Of a DNA stretch of 64,000 bases, positions 1 to 7,366 are shown piece by piece. Position numbers and translations under genes: made by a program. The stretch is from the NCBI RefSeq assembly GCF_000615905.1, contig NZ_BAMN01000009.1, forward strand, positions 26,582-90,581, read 5' to 3'. Each line of letters begins with the position of its first letter. The stretch's first letter is position 1. The notes beneath the pieces were generated by a model. The model saw only the letters and a list, made by a program, of their open reading frames with translations. It was not told the origin of the DNA and did no database searches. Source of the DNA: Companilactobacillus nodensis DSM 19682 = JCM 14932 = NBRC 107160. GTDB taxonomy: Bacteria > Bacillota > Bacilli > Lactobacillales > Lactobacillaceae.

Positions 1-127
1 TTTCGAACCATTTGAATGGCTTGACATTCATATCAAACAATCCGTTGATACCAAATTTAGTAACAAGATATGTGATTAATACTGCTGTCACGATTCCAAA
101 GTAAAACGTTCCAAAATCGACTTTCAT
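1..127 (-). CDS. Partial prophage small membrane protein
   Basis: This reading frame starts at an ATG at 127 and runs off the left edge, so only about 42 residues are seen. It begins MKVDFGTFYFGIVTAV and has one clear hydrophobic segment at about residues 8-24, so it is probably a small membrane protein. A G-rich stretch (GGGGGCG) precedes the ATG. It follows the next phage gene in the same direction. I do not recognise a family; its place in a phage early region is inferred from neighbours. Confidence 0.5.
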   Translation of the reverse strand, partial: MKVDFGTFYFGIVTAVLITYLVTKFGINGLFDMNVKPFKWFE

Positions 128-153
128 ATGTACGCCCCCACGGCTATTTTTTA

Positions 154-372
154 TTAATGTTTCTTTATGAATTCGTCAATTTCATCTTTGTTATACATAG
201 TCATGCCTTCGACCTCATGTGATGGCAATTCTCTAAACTTTGCATCAAATGTATTATTAACCATAGGAAGATATGCAACTGTTTGTTTCTTGTTCATCCA
301 AAGTCTTGGCTTGGATTCTTCAATAGATTGCTGAATCAACTTTTTGAGTTCACTTTTAAATTCAGGATCCAT
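154..372 (-). CDS. Small prophage DNA-binding (excisionase-like) protein
   Basis: A 72-residue protein. The frame stays open upstream to 405, but an AGGAGG seven bases before the ATG at 372 fixes the start (MDPEFKSELK). The middle reads WMNKKQTVAYLPM and the end MTMYNKDEIDEFIKK, the layout of small phage helix-turn-helix/excisionase-like proteins in which a short helix-turn-helix is followed by a strand and helix. Function is inferred from size, composition and place downstream of the antirepressor. It could be any small phage accessory regulator. Confidence 0.55.
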   Translation of the reverse strand: MDPEFKSELKKLIQQSIEESKPRLWMNKKQTVAYLPMVNNTFDAKFRELPSHEVEGMTMYNKDEIDEFIKKH

Positions 373-415
373 GGTTAGACCTCCTAATTCATTGATGACT
401 TTCATAATTTCAGAG

Positions 416-442
416 TCTGGACTGTCAATTTGTCGGTCCAGA
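416..442. repeat. Inverted repeat between phage genes
   Basis: TCTGGAC and GTCCAGA form perfect 7-bp arms separated by 13 bases in the gap between two leftward phage genes. There is no U-run, so an operator or mRNA hairpin is as likely as a terminator. Confidence 0.35.
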
Positions 443-466
443 TAATTATTAGTATTAAAAGCTGTC

Positions 467-483
467 TACGCCATTTTGGCGTA
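467..483. repeat. Compact palindrome downstream of antirepressor
   Basis: TACGCCA-TTT-TGGCGTA is a perfect 7-bp inverted repeat with a 3-base spacer, lying 45 bases past the antirepressor stop. It is not followed by a good T-run on either strand, so it looks more like a protein-binding palindrome or mRNA stem than an intrinsic terminator. Confidence 0.4.
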
Positions 484-527
484 CATGAACGGTACTAATT
501 TTCTGTGTGCTCTTATCTAGTCTGTAA

Positions 528-1310
528 TCAGACCTCCACCAATTGCTCAATTTTTGGATAAATGTTTTCTTGTTTCAGTAATTCATAGAGTCCCAAGCGC
601 CCTTTTTGAGTCCACTTAGTATTTAATACAGCTTTCTCAGTGCCGTCAGTGCGTTTGATCATGGTTGTCTTGGAATGTGTCCAGCCGTTAGTTTGATACT
701 TGGCATACAGCAACCACGTATTGCCTTGCTTGTATTGAACACCAAGTTCGTGAAGTAGTTTATTCAGCTTTCTTCCACTCATTCCATAGTCTTTAGCGAT
801 GACTGTGATTGTTACTAATGATGGATTTTGTAAAACTTGATCGTAGTATGTGGCTTTTGGTTGTAACTCATTGACTTGTTGTTCAGCAATCAATCTTCCT
901 TCGCGTTCCGTTTTAAGCTGTGTGGCTAATTTAATTAGGTAATCTGGATCCGTTAACGTTTGTTCAATTGCTGAATCAGTTAAGTAAGCACCATGTTTTC
1001 GTATTGTTGGTAGAACCTCTGATGTAACCCAATCTTGAAACTTCTCAGCTGTTGGGTTGTTGGCTTTAATTGCCAACTTATAAAATTGTGGCTCAGTGAT
1101 AAAATCGCCTTTTGAAACCTTTCTGCCACTTTTGGCAGAATTTAAATATTCATTAACTCGATTCCATCTAACATTGATATAGCCTTTCGAACTTGATGTA
1201 ATTCCTAATCCAATAGCTGCCTTTTCTGCATCAAATTCAATGTCTCCGTTTTGATTAGTACGAACTGGCAATTTGATATCACCATTTGTAAATTCTTGTA
1301 AATTATTCAT
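528..1310 (-). CDS. Phage antirepressor, BRO-N plus KilAC domains
   Basis: A 260-residue protein of the phage antirepressor class. Residues about 10-115 match a BRO-N/Bro-like fold (VRWNRVNEYLNSA, FYKLAIKANNPTAEKFQDWV, EVLPTIRKHGAYLT). After a helical linker (about 125-150), residues about 150-250 match the KilAC/ANT C-terminal domain (ITVIAKDYGMSGRKLNKLLHELGV). Such proteins antagonise the lysogeny repressor or act as early regulators. It lies directly after a small XRE gene and is read with it. The start at 1310 has a weak AAGAAGG-type site. The exact target is not visible. Confidence 0.85.
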   Translation of the reverse strand: MNNLQEFTNGDIKLPVRTNQNGDIEFDAEKAAIGLGITSSSKGYINVRWNRVNEYLNSAKSGRKVSKGDFITEPQFYKLAIKANNPTAEKFQDWVTSEVLPTIRKHGAYLTDSAIEQTLTDPDYLIKLATQLKTEREGRLIAEQQVNELQPKATYYDQVLQNPSLVTITVIAKDYGMSGRKLNKLLHELGVQYKQGNTWLLYAKYQTNGWTHSKTTMIKRTDGTEKAVLNTKWTQKGRLGLYELLKQENIYPKIEQLVEV

Positions 1311-1328
1311 TACTTTTACCTTCTTTTT

Positions 1329-1532
1329 TTATAGATTTAAAACTCGTGCTACTTGCTCACGTAACTCACGTGACTTAGGTGTCATGTCGCCTTTAATGGC
1401 TCTATTCAATTGTTGTGGATTGGCATGAATCAATTCAGCTAACTCTTTTTGCGTCATATCTCGATTAAGCAATGCGATCTTAATTGAACGTTCAGTGTCA
1501 TATGCTACCTTTGCTAATTGTTGTTCTGGCAT
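1329..1532 (-). CDS. Small XRE-family helix-turn-helix protein
   Basis: A 67-residue protein with one helix-turn-helix: MTQKELAELIHANPQQLNRAIKGD is a typical XRE/Cro recognition unit at residues about 25-48. An AGAAAGGAGCTGATTAC site precedes the ATG. It sits 18 bases upstream of the BRO-N/KilAC antirepressor in the same direction, so it probably regulates or is co-expressed with it. Which operators it binds cannot be told. Confidence 0.75.
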   Translation of the reverse strand: MPEQQLAKVAYDTERSIKIALLNRDMTQKELAELIHANPQQLNRAIKGDMTPKSRELREQVARVLNL

Positions 1533-1593
1533 GTAATCAGCTCCTTTCTATTGTTATAATTTGATTAATTCATATATATTCGAGGTGATAATA

Positions 1594-1971
1594 ATGGAAC
1601 TAGACTACGATTTTGTTAGAAAAACTTTAATTGAATGTGCAGAAAGTGAACATTTACAGGGACCAACTAATAAGGAAATCCGTAATTTTGCTGATGAAAA
1701 TCATGTTTCCTTAAATGAACTAGCATTTACAATTGACAAAATGGAGGAAGCTGGATTCATCACAGGTAAAGTGACCTATAGTGGTGAGGGTCCATATGTC
1801 ATCCTTATAGGTAATTTAACCTGGGATGGTAATCAATATTTGAATTCCATAAGAAATCCATTTATTTGGAAAGAAACCAAACAAAAACTCATCGATAAAG
1901 GTGTCACTGCCTCATTCTCTGTAATAACTGCTTTGGCAACCGCAATTGCTAAACAAAAACTTGGACTATAG
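1594..1971 (+). CDS. DUF2513-type prophage protein
   Basis: A 125-residue protein. The open frame extends to a TTG at 1561, but GAGGTGATAATA before the ATG at 1594 (MELDYDFVRK) is the better start. The pattern MELDYDFVRKTLIECAESE, a winged-helix-like middle, GPYVILIGNLTWDGNQYLNSIR and a C-terminal hydrophobic helix fits the DUF2513 family found in Firmicute prophages. It runs against its leftward neighbours and its stop overlaps the end of the next gene by six bases, suggesting an independently expressed cargo gene. Function unknown. Confidence 0.75.
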   Translation: MELDYDFVRKTLIECAESEHLQGPTNKEIRNFADENHVSLNELAFTIDKMEEAGFITGKVTYSGEGPYVILIGNLTWDGNQYLNSIRNPFIWKETKQKLIDKGVTASFSVITALATAIAKQKLGL

Positions 1972-2157
1972 TATTTTAAATATATGTCCATCAACCATTA
2001 CATAAAGATTCTTGTTCGAAGGTAACAGCTTCGACAAGGATTTTTTTTCTGCCTCATCAATGAAAAAAATCATACTAAACCTACTTGTTCCACCAGTAAG
2101 AATAGGTATTCTGTCATTACCATCCTTATAAAAGTAAACGTACTCATGATTTTCCAA
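1966..2157 (-). CDS. Small hypothetical prophage protein
   Basis: A 63-residue protein starting at a TTG at 2157, eight bases after AAGGAG, which itself lies in the last codons of the upstream 44-residue frame. The tight packing supports translation. Sequence MENHEYVYFYKDGNDRIP... shows no motif I recognise. Its end overlaps the convergent DUF2513 gene by six bases. Confidence 0.5.
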   Translation of the reverse strand: MENHEYVYFYKDGNDRIPILTGGTSRFSMIFFIDEAEKKSLSKLLPSNKNLYVMVDGHIFKIL

Positions 2158-2159
2158 GG

Positions 2160-2294
2160 CTATATCTCCTTTAAAAATTTATTAACAAAATATGTTTGAC
2201 CTTTTCCAGTAACTTTAGGAGTTTTAGTCACTCTTACAGAACCATCCGGGTTGCTGTAGGTACGTTCTTTTATTTCAAATATCTTTAAGTTCAT
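2160..2294 (-). CDS. 44-residue protein resembling an antirepressor C-terminus
   Basis: A short frame (44 residues) from an ATG at 2294 that overlaps the upstream gene by 20 bases in another frame. Its second half, SVRVTKTPKVTGKGQTYFVN, is the characteristic tail of phage Ant/KilAC antirepressors (TPKVTGKGQxYFVNKFL). It may be a stand-alone copy of that tail, or a remnant left by deletion of a longer antirepressor. The following gene's ribosome site lies inside its last codons, so it is probably read in coupled fashion. Low coding length limits certainty. Confidence 0.5.
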   Translation of the reverse strand: MNLKIFEIKERTYSNPDGSVRVTKTPKVTGKGQTYFVNKFLKEI

Positions 2295-2466
2295 TGATCG
2301 TTGGGTTCCATCTTCGACCAATCCGATCGTCTTCATCAAATGGAACCAAAATGAAACATGATGAAGTATTAGTTGGAATTATCGTTGCTGCATAGGGCAT
2401 CCACTTCATACGTGTGATACCTTTTTGTTTGCTCTGATATCCTTTAACCGCTTTTCTAATATTCAT
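2275..2466 (-). CDS. Small prophage protein, DUF2829-like
   Basis: A 63-residue protein with AAAGGAGGTAG before the ATG. The layout MNIRKAVKGYQSKQKGITRM, then W-x-P-Y-A, PTNTSSCFILVPFD and RRWNPTINEL resembles the phage DUF2829 group (start helix, then a beta-rich part ending RYWNPT-x-EDL). Some DUF2829 proteins are annotated as Thoeris anti-defence 2-like, but that activity cannot be inferred here. The family match is from memory of the pattern and is tentative. Confidence 0.45.
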   Translation of the reverse strand: MNIRKAVKGYQSKQKGITRMKWMPYAATIIPTNTSSCFILVPFDEDDRIGRRWNPTINELKDI

Positions 2467-2502
2467 ATTTTCTACCTCCTTTACTGTTATTTTTTCATCA
2501 AG

Positions 2503-3297
2503 TTATTGCACATGTTCTTTGATAAATTTCAAACCTTCGTCAAAGTACAACCATTGTGGAACTTCTTTATCAGAATGCTGAGACTTACTATTTGACCAAC
2601 GGCCATATTTATTTTGACCAGGTTGTTCTGCTTTAATTCCAAACTTATTAGCAATTCGTCCAACCTTATTTGATGTAATTCCTGCTTTGTTACCAACTTC
2701 TGTTGCCGAATATTCCTTCTTCCTCATGACCGGAATAGTCATTTCTCCAGTTAACTCTTTGGCTGCATTAGCTAGTAATGATTGTTTCGAAGAATTAGAT
2801 TCAGTCGCCATAGCAATTCGGTACATCAAATTTGCTTTTCTAGTAGCTGCATTCTTCTCCATAATTTCCAAGCGCTTGTCTTTTACAATAGCTGGATTAT
2901 TTTCCTTGATCGCAACTCGCATATTAAAGTAGTTATCAACCAATTGGTCATATACTTCCCAAGCTTTATCATCATCAAGAATTTTTAGTAATTTGCTATA
3001 ACCACGTTCAGACAATAGATAAATATTCTTCGTAGCATTGATCTGATTTTGACTAAATCCGCTCTTGTTCAAAACAATAGCGAAATTACCAGCCTTTAAA
3101 TCTATAATATCTATGCCTTTTTTGAATCTTTTAATATTGCGATTAATCAGTAAATTAATGTTTCCCACCGTCTGTCCGTGAATTACCGCAATATCTTTAA
3201 CCAACATTGCTTTCTTATCTTTACCGAAGCCGCCTTCAATTCCTATAAATTCAATTGATCCAATTTTCTCTTTACCAATTACTTTTAAATTATTCAT
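2503..3297 (-). CDS. Phage antirepressor with ORF6N domain
   Basis: A 264-residue protein. Residues about 10-125 match the ORF6N domain: IAVIHGQTVGNINLLINRNIKRF, DFxDLK-like IIDLKAG, QINATKNIYLLSERGYSKLLKILDDD. A helical middle (about 130-175) leads to a C-terminal domain with YSATEVGNKAGITSNKVGRIANKFGI, a helix-turn-helix of the KilAC-like type. It is the second antirepressor in this early region. Its start overlaps the stop of the upstream XRE gene, so the two are co-translated. Confidence 0.8.
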   Translation of the reverse strand: MNNLKVIGKEKIGSIEFIGIEGGFGKDKKAMLVKDIAVIHGQTVGNINLLINRNIKRFKKGIDIIDLKAGNFAIVLNKSGFSQNQINATKNIYLLSERGYSKLLKILDDDKAWEVYDQLVDNYFNMRVAIKENNPAIVKDKRLEIMEKNAATRKANLMYRIAMATESNSSKQSLLANAAKELTGEMTIPVMRKKEYSATEVGNKAGITSNKVGRIANKFGIKAEQPGQNKYGRWSNSKSQHSDKEVPQWLYFDEGLKFIKEHVQ

Positions 3298-3545
3298 TAC
3301 TTTCTTCCTTCTTCTACGTTCAATTTATCTCTAAAAGAGATAACATTTCCAAAAAAAATAGCATTCATCGGATATTTATATAATTCAGAGAATCGAGACA
3401 TATATTTAATAGGCATATTACCAGCATCTTTTTCCCATTTAATTATTGTCATTCGATTGACTCCCATGATATTTGCAACATCATTCTGTGTTAATCCTTT
3501 TCTTACTCGTAAAGCTTTTAAAGTCATCATTTGTTCAAGTGGCAT
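3297..3545 (-). CDS. Cro-like XRE regulator
   Basis: An 82-residue helix-turn-helix protein (LRVRKGLTQNDVANIMGVNRMTIIKWEK), divergent from the larger repressor at 3709, which is the usual Cro position. AGGAGG is four bases before an ATG at 3548 and seven before the ATG at 3545; I use the second. It shares an operator-bearing intergenic region with the repressor and carries an operator-like palindrome inside its own 3' end. It overlaps the antirepressor start. Confidence 0.75.
   Translation of the reverse strand: MPLEQMMTLKALRVRKGLTQNDVANIMGVNRMTIIKWEKDAGNMPIKYMSRFSELYKYPMNAIFFGNVISFRDKLNVEEGRK
3325..3343. promoter_or_regulatory. Operator-like palindrome inside cro-like gene
   Basis: TTATCTCT-AAA-AGAGATAA is a perfect 8-bp inverted repeat with a 3-base centre. 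The same motif recurs, less perfectly, twice in the repressor/cro intergenic region, so this is a probable third operator lying within coding sequence. Confidence 0.55.
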
Positions 3546-3576
3546 CATGTCACCTCCTTTCAACATAGATTAGTAT

Positions 3577-3595
3577 ATATCCCTAAAAGAGATAA
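3577..3595. promoter_or_regulatory. Lysogeny-switch operator 1
   Basis: ATATCCCT-AAA-AGAGATAA: the right arm is identical to the palindrome at 3325 and the left arm differs at two positions. It sits just upstream of the leftward cro-like gene, where repressor binding would shut off lytic genes. Confidence 0.6.
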
Positions 3596-3605
3596 TGCAA
3601 CATTT

Positions 3606-3624
3606 AATTCTCTTTTAGGATATA
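3606..3624. promoter_or_regulatory. Lysogeny-switch operator 2
   Basis: AATTCTCT-TTT-AGGATATA is the same motif in inverse orientation, 29 bases from operator 1 start to start. The pair flanks the leftward promoter region and lies upstream of the repressor promoter. Confidence 0.55.
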
Positions 3625-3640
3625 AGGGTGGCTTTTTGTG

Positions 3641-3668
3641 TTGATTATATGACTTTAAGTGATATACT
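3641..3668 (+). promoter_or_regulatory. Promoter of the lysogeny repressor
   Basis: TTGATT at 3641 and TATACT at 3663 with a 16-base spacer form a good sigma-A promoter reading into the repressor gene. It lies 16 bases downstream of operator 2. Confidence 0.55.
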
Positions 3669-3708
3669 AAATTTATAAATATTAAGTAGAAAGAAAAAAA
3701 TAAAAATC

Positions 3709-4083
3709 ATGACTGAAGACTTAAAAAATATTATTGGAAAAAATATCAAAAAGTATCGTGAATTGCATAATGAAACAACATCTGAACTTGCTGAATCTAT
3801 CGGAGTTGCTCAAAGTGCTGTTAGCAATTGGGAAAATGGAAATAAGATGCCTAGAGCTGGCTCGATTGAAAAGTTGGCCGAACACTGGAATATCTTAAAA
3901 AGCCAAATACTAACATCTAGTAATGAACCTCAAGACTCTACCCCCGAATTACGTGCAATTCAACGTGGAGCTCGTCAATTATCTAAATCCGATCAAGAAA
4001 AATTAATTAAGATGATGAAAATTACATTTGATAAATTAGACAATAATAATTTCGATGAGGATGACAGTGATGACGACTTATAG
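3709..4083 (+). CDS. Prophage CI-like repressor (XRE family)
   Basis: A 124-residue protein. Residues about 8-65 are an XRE helix-turn-helix (HNETTSELAESIGVAQSAVSNWENGNKMPR); the C-terminus is acidic (DNNNFDEDDSDDDL). It is short for a CI with a self-cleaving peptidase domain. Instead it overlaps by 14 bases with an ImmA/IrrE-type metallopeptidase gene, the arrangement known from ICEBs1-like elements where the peptidase cleaves the repressor on damage. The ribosome site is poor (A-rich). The repressor role is inferred from position and operators. Confidence 0.8.
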   Translation: MTEDLKNIIGKNIKKYRELHNETTSELAESIGVAQSAVSNWENGNKMPRAGSIEKLAEHWNILKSQILTSSNEPQDSTPELRAIQRGARQLSKSDQEKLIKMMKITFDKLDNNNFDEDDSDDDL

Positions 4084-5176
4084 AGATGCAAACTATGCTC
4101 TTGCCCAAAAATCTGCATATGATCTCTTGGAAACTTTAGGAATAAGCAATTTACCTATTTCAGTTAAAAAAGTTATTAGAGTATTTCCCAATTTGCATTT
4201 ACAAAGATATGACCAATATGCAAAAAGCTTGCAATGTTCTGAGCAAGAAGTTGCTAAATTATTACAAAGCGATGATGGAGCATTATGGTATAACGCTGAT
4301 GACAATGATTATATTATTTTCTATAATGCAAAAATTGATTCCAAAGAAAGAATTCGATTTACACTAGCCCATGAATTAGGACACTATATTCTCAGACATA
4401 ATGAAGAATCTAACGAAACAATCGTTTCTAGATATTTGCTTCCAGAAGGAAAATATCGAATCTATGAGCGAGAAGCAAATTACTTTGCAAAACGATTTTT
4501 GGCCCCAATCCCAGTAATAGATGGCTTTCTTTCGTATAATAATTCTAGAATTGATCAGTTTGATATCGAGTCAATATTCAATGTCAGTTTTTCAGTAAGT
4601 GGTCATATCATTGACGATTTAAATAGACGTAAGCAATATGGCTTACATGGAGTCAAAACAAAATTAACAAATCAGTTTGATCTTTTAAATTTCGGATTAG
4701 CAAAAACGACTACGTGTAAAACATGCAATTATTTACTTCTTAAAGATACTGTCATTTGTCCAATATGTGGGACTAAACAAAATCCCCAATATATTAATTA
4801 CTTATTTTTGAGCAAAAGTTGGAGGAATAACTTAATGAATTATAAAAAACCTTGCAGACTCGATAAAGGTGGAAAAGCAATTATTTGTCCCGTGTGTGGC
4901 AATGAAGAAATTACGAATGGTCCAATATGTCCAATATGTGGAACTTATTTGATTAATAAATGTTCTGGTTGCTCTGTAACTTCAGAATTTGATGATATCG
5001 ACGATATTAAATATGCGTGTTTAGAGTCTCCAAATGGATGCAATATGCTTCTTCCAAGTAATGCTAGATACTGTACTCAATGTGGTTGTATGTCTACCTT
5101 TTACTTACAAGATGTTTTGTCAGATTATACTGAGGAGTTTAATTCGGAATCAGATTCAAAACTAAAGGCTATTTAG
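4070..5176 (+). CDS. ImmA/IrrE-like metallopeptidase with C-terminal zinc ribbons
   Basis: A 368-residue protein. The zinc-peptidase motif HELGH lies at about residues 103-107 within FTLAHELGHYILRHNEES, followed by EREANYFAKRFLAP, which supplies the further acidic ligand typical of ImmA/IrrE (DUF955). The C-terminal part holds several CxxC pairs (CKTC, CPIC, CPVC, CPIC, CSGC, CTQC) that would form two or three zinc ribbons, an uncommon extension for an ImmA-like protein. GAGG lies nine bases before the ATG at 4070, which overlaps the repressor gene. It probably relieves repression by cutting the upstream repressor. Confidence 0.85.
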   Translation: MTTYRDANYALAQKSAYDLLETLGISNLPISVKKVIRVFPNLHLQRYDQYAKSLQCSEQEVAKLLQSDDGALWYNADDNDYIIFYNAKIDSKERIRFTLAHELGHYILRHNEESNETIVSRYLLPEGKYRIYEREANYFAKRFLAPIPVIDGFLSYNNSRIDQFDIESIFNVSFSVSGHIIDDLNRRKQYGLHGVKTKLTNQFDLLNFGLAKTTTCKTCNYLLLKDTVICPICGTKQNPQYINYLFLSKSWRNNLMNYKKPCRLDKGGKAIICPVCGNEEITNGPICPICGTYLINKCSGCSVTSEFDDIDDIKYACLESPNGCNMLLPSNARYCTQCGCMSTFYLQDVLSDYTEEFNSESDSKLKAI

Positions 5177-5230
5177 TACATCCTTTCTGATATACTTATA
5201 CTGATTAAATATATATTTATGGGGGAAATT

Positions 5231-5698
5231 ATGGACACATCTAATGAAATTTTTGTTAAGCATCCAGGTAAAACAATTATTAATTATGACAATGAGAAAG
5301 TTGTTATTACTAGAAAAGGAACTTTAAACTTTATGACCCAAGGGATTAAAGGTTCTAAGACTATTCCAATCAAATCAATAACATCCATTCAATTAAAGAA
5401 GCCTGGTATGACTAATGGCTACATTCAATTCGGTGTATTAGGTGGTAATGAATCTAATCAAGGTGTTTTGAATGCTACGCAGGATGAAAATACTGTTATG
5501 TTTTCTAAGAAATACTATAATGAAATGACCTCTTTAAAAGAAAATATTGAGAAAATCATGTTTGAAAATAATAATAAAAAATCTAATTCTTCGGAATCAG
5601 TAGCAGATGAACTCTTAAAATTAAAGCAGCTACTAGATTCTGATGTTTTAAGCCAAGAAGAATTTGATCAACAAAAAGAAAAATTGTTAAGTAACTAA
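5231..5698 (+). CDS. DUF4429/PH-like protein with SHOCT tail
   Basis: A 155-residue protein. GGGGG five bases before the ATG at 5231 sets the start. Residues about 5-105 form a beta-rich PH-like domain (DNEKVVITRKGTLNFMTQG, KTIPIKSITSIQLKKP, GYIQFGVLGG). The last 30 residues are a SHOCT motif (LLKLKQLLDSDVLSQEEFDQQKEKLL). Such proteins are common between repressor and integrase in lactobacillary prophages; the molecular role is unknown. Confidence 0.75.
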   Translation: MDTSNEIFVKHPGKTIINYDNEKVVITRKGTLNFMTQGIKGSKTIPIKSITSIQLKKPGMTNGYIQFGVLGGNESNQGVLNATQDENTVMFSKKYYNEMTSLKENIEKIMFENNNKKSNSSESVADELLKLKQLLDSDVLSQEEFDQQKEKLLSN

Positions 5699-5755
5699 AA
5701 AAAATAAACTAAGTCTCAAGTAGGCTTATTTATTTTTCAAAAATTTAAGGAGGTG

Positions 5756-5794
5756 ATGCCTGTTTACTCTCATAATTTGCGCTCCCACGCTTGA
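5756..5794 (+). CDS. Possible 12-residue leader ORF before integrase
   Basis: AAGGAGGT at 5747-5754 is a near-perfect ribosome site followed by an ATG only two bases later, opening a 12-codon frame (MPVYSHNLRSHA) that stops one base before the integrase's own upstream ATG. The spacing is too short to be ideal. It could be a translated leader or simply a strong unused Shine-Dalgarno sequence. Confidence 0.3.
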   Translation: MPVYSHNLRSHA

Positions 5795-5810
5795 AATGAG
5801 GAGTAATAAT

Positions 5811-6986
5811 ATGGCAACAATAACAAAATATACATTAAAAAATGGCAAATCAATGTGGAGATGTATTTATCCTAGTAGCATTGATCCATTAACAAATAAA
5901 GTAAAAAGAACCACAAAACGCGGCTTTAAAACTAAAGCGGAATGTCAAAAATTTCTAAATGCAAAATTATCTGAAATTGATAACCATGGATATTCTAACG
6001 ACTCTGATCTTACTTATAAAAGAGTATATGAATATTTTCTTGAGTCCTATAAAAATACAGTCAAAGAGAGCACGCTAAATCGTGTTGAGGGGCTTTTTAA
6101 ACACCACATCTTGCCTTCACTGGGAAGTTTCAAGATAAAAAAAATAACCACTCCTATGTGCCAGGAAGTGGTTAATAAGTGGTCTAATGAACTATCATCA
6201 TTCAAAATGGTTAAATACTATGCGAATCTTGTATTTAAAGAAGCCATTAGATTAAAGATTATCTATGATAACCCTATGAGCTTAATTGTAATGCCAAAGA
6301 AAAAACAGCAAGTGGTTAATAAACCAGCTAATTTTTGGACTAAGGAAGAAACAGCTATGTTCTTTGACCAACTATATAAAACTTATTTCGACCATAATCA
6401 AAAAGCCATAGCAATGTTCAGACTTTTATTTTTTTCCGGAATGAGAAAAGGTGAACTCTTAGCATTGCAGATCAACGATATTGATTTTGATAACAAGACA
6501 TTGACCATCAATAAAACTGTAAGTCGTGGAATAGATAATAAACCTATTATTTCTACACCTAAAACTAAAACGTCTGTTAGAACTATCGGTCTTGATAGTC
6601 AAACTTGTTTAGTTTTAAAAAAGTGGCTTAAAGAATTGAGAAAAGAAATGTTTGTCCTTGGTTATAATATTGATAGCTCAAACGATCAATTATTGTTCCC
6701 TAACACACACAACGAACTATTGAGCTTAACTAAAATCAATAAATGGTTACAGGTCATAATAAATACATACAATAAAAATCATGACGAAAAGTTAAAACGT
6801 ATTAACATTCACGGAATCAGACATACAGCATGTTCCCTCATGCTTGAATCTGGTTCAAGTATCAAAGCTGTTCAACTTCAACTTGGACACTCTGATACAT
6901 CCCAAATCATGAAAGTTTATTGGCACATATCTAATAAAACACAAATGAATACTGTTAACAACCTCGCAAAGTTTGTGAATTTTTAA
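5811..6986 (+). CDS. int: Prophage tyrosine integrase
   Basis: A 391-residue tyrosine recombinase. The N-terminus (about 1-50, TLKNGKSMWRCIYPSS) is an arm-type DNA-binding domain, residues about 60-160 the SAM-like core-binding domain, and the rest the catalytic domain: Arg in SGMRKGELLAL (about 212), HGIRH (about 334-338), LGHSD (about 359) and the nucleophile Tyr in MKVYWH (about 370). GAGGAG seven bases before the ATG at 5811 is chosen over the upstream ATG at 5796. It is the last phage gene, facing the chromosome. Confidence 0.92.
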   Translation: MATITKYTLKNGKSMWRCIYPSSIDPLTNKVKRTTKRGFKTKAECQKFLNAKLSEIDNHGYSNDSDLTYKRVYEYFLESYKNTVKESTLNRVEGLFKHHILPSLGSFKIKKITTPMCQEVVNKWSNELSSFKMVKYYANLVFKEAIRLKIIYDNPMSLIVMPKKKQQVVNKPANFWTKEETAMFFDQLYKTYFDHNQKAIAMFRLLFFSGMRKGELLALQINDIDFDNKTLTINKTVSRGIDNKPIISTPKTKTSVRTIGLDSQTCLVLKKWLKELRKEMFVLGYNIDSSNDQLLFPNTHNELLSLTKINKWLQVIINTYNKNHDEKLKRINIHGIRHTACSLMLESGSSIKAVQLQLGHSDTSQIMKVYWHISNKTQMNTVNNLAKFVNF

Positions 6987-6988
6987 AG

Positions 6989-7010
6989 TGTGTCACGAGT
7001 GTGTCACGAG
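6989..7010. repeat. Tandem 11-bp repeat after integrase
   Basis: TGTGTCACGAG occurs twice in direct tandem, two bases after the integrase stop. Short direct repeats here are typical arm-type integrase sites next to the attachment core. The attachment core itself cannot be identified without the other phage end or an empty site. Confidence 0.5.
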
Positions 7011-7107
7011 CATATTTTAACAGGCTGTAGCCCTTGTACCTATTGCTATTAAGGCATTTTGACCATTGAGGGTATCTTCCTCGTAGTTCGCTTATAAAAT
7101 AACTTTT

Positions 7108-7140
7108 CCCTCAAATCATAATGGTTTGAGGGATTTTTTT
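7108..7140 (+). terminator. Terminator downstream of integrase
   Basis: CCCTCAAA pairs with TTTGAGGG around a 9-base loop, followed by a run of seven Ts. It ends the rightward prophage transcript. The gap from 6987 to 7107 holds no gene; the prophage/host junction probably lies in it. Confidence 0.75.
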
Positions 7141-7171
7141 GTAAAGAAATAGCTATCAAATTACTTGATAG

Positions 7172-7366
7172 CTATTTTCTTAGTTCAATGTTTTTTAATT
7201 TAGGTGCAAGTTCATTGAATAACGTTCTTATTTCCTTGGGAGTGTTGTTTTTGAAAGTAATGACCTGAAAAAGATCATCATGGGGAAATTCAGTAGTATC
7301 GATCCAAGGCAATATCCTATTTGTAAATATTTGAATTTCTTCAGGTGCTTTTGCCATTATATCCAT
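7172..7366 (-). CDS. 64-residue hypothetical protein coupled to zincin-like gene
   Basis: A 64-residue protein (MDIMAKAPEEIQIFTNRILP...) starting inside the 3' end of the upstream gene. AAGGAG lies ten bases before the ATG at 7366, so it is translationally coupled; an ATG at 7357 is the alternative. I recognise no family. It has no signal peptide or membrane segment. The short partner of a protease-like gene could be an inhibitor or antitoxin, but nothing in the sequence proves this. An inverted repeat (AATAGCTATCAA/TTGATAGCTATT, 7148-7176) overlaps its stop and may terminate it. Confidence 0.55.
   Translation of the reverse strand: MDIMAKAPEEIQIFTNRILPWIDTTEFPHDDLFQVITFKNNTPKEIRTLFNELAPKLKNIELRK

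Noticed and set aside
6987..7107. Exact prophage attachment core
   Set aside because: The other phage end is outside the window and no tRNA gene overlaps here, so the core cannot be named.
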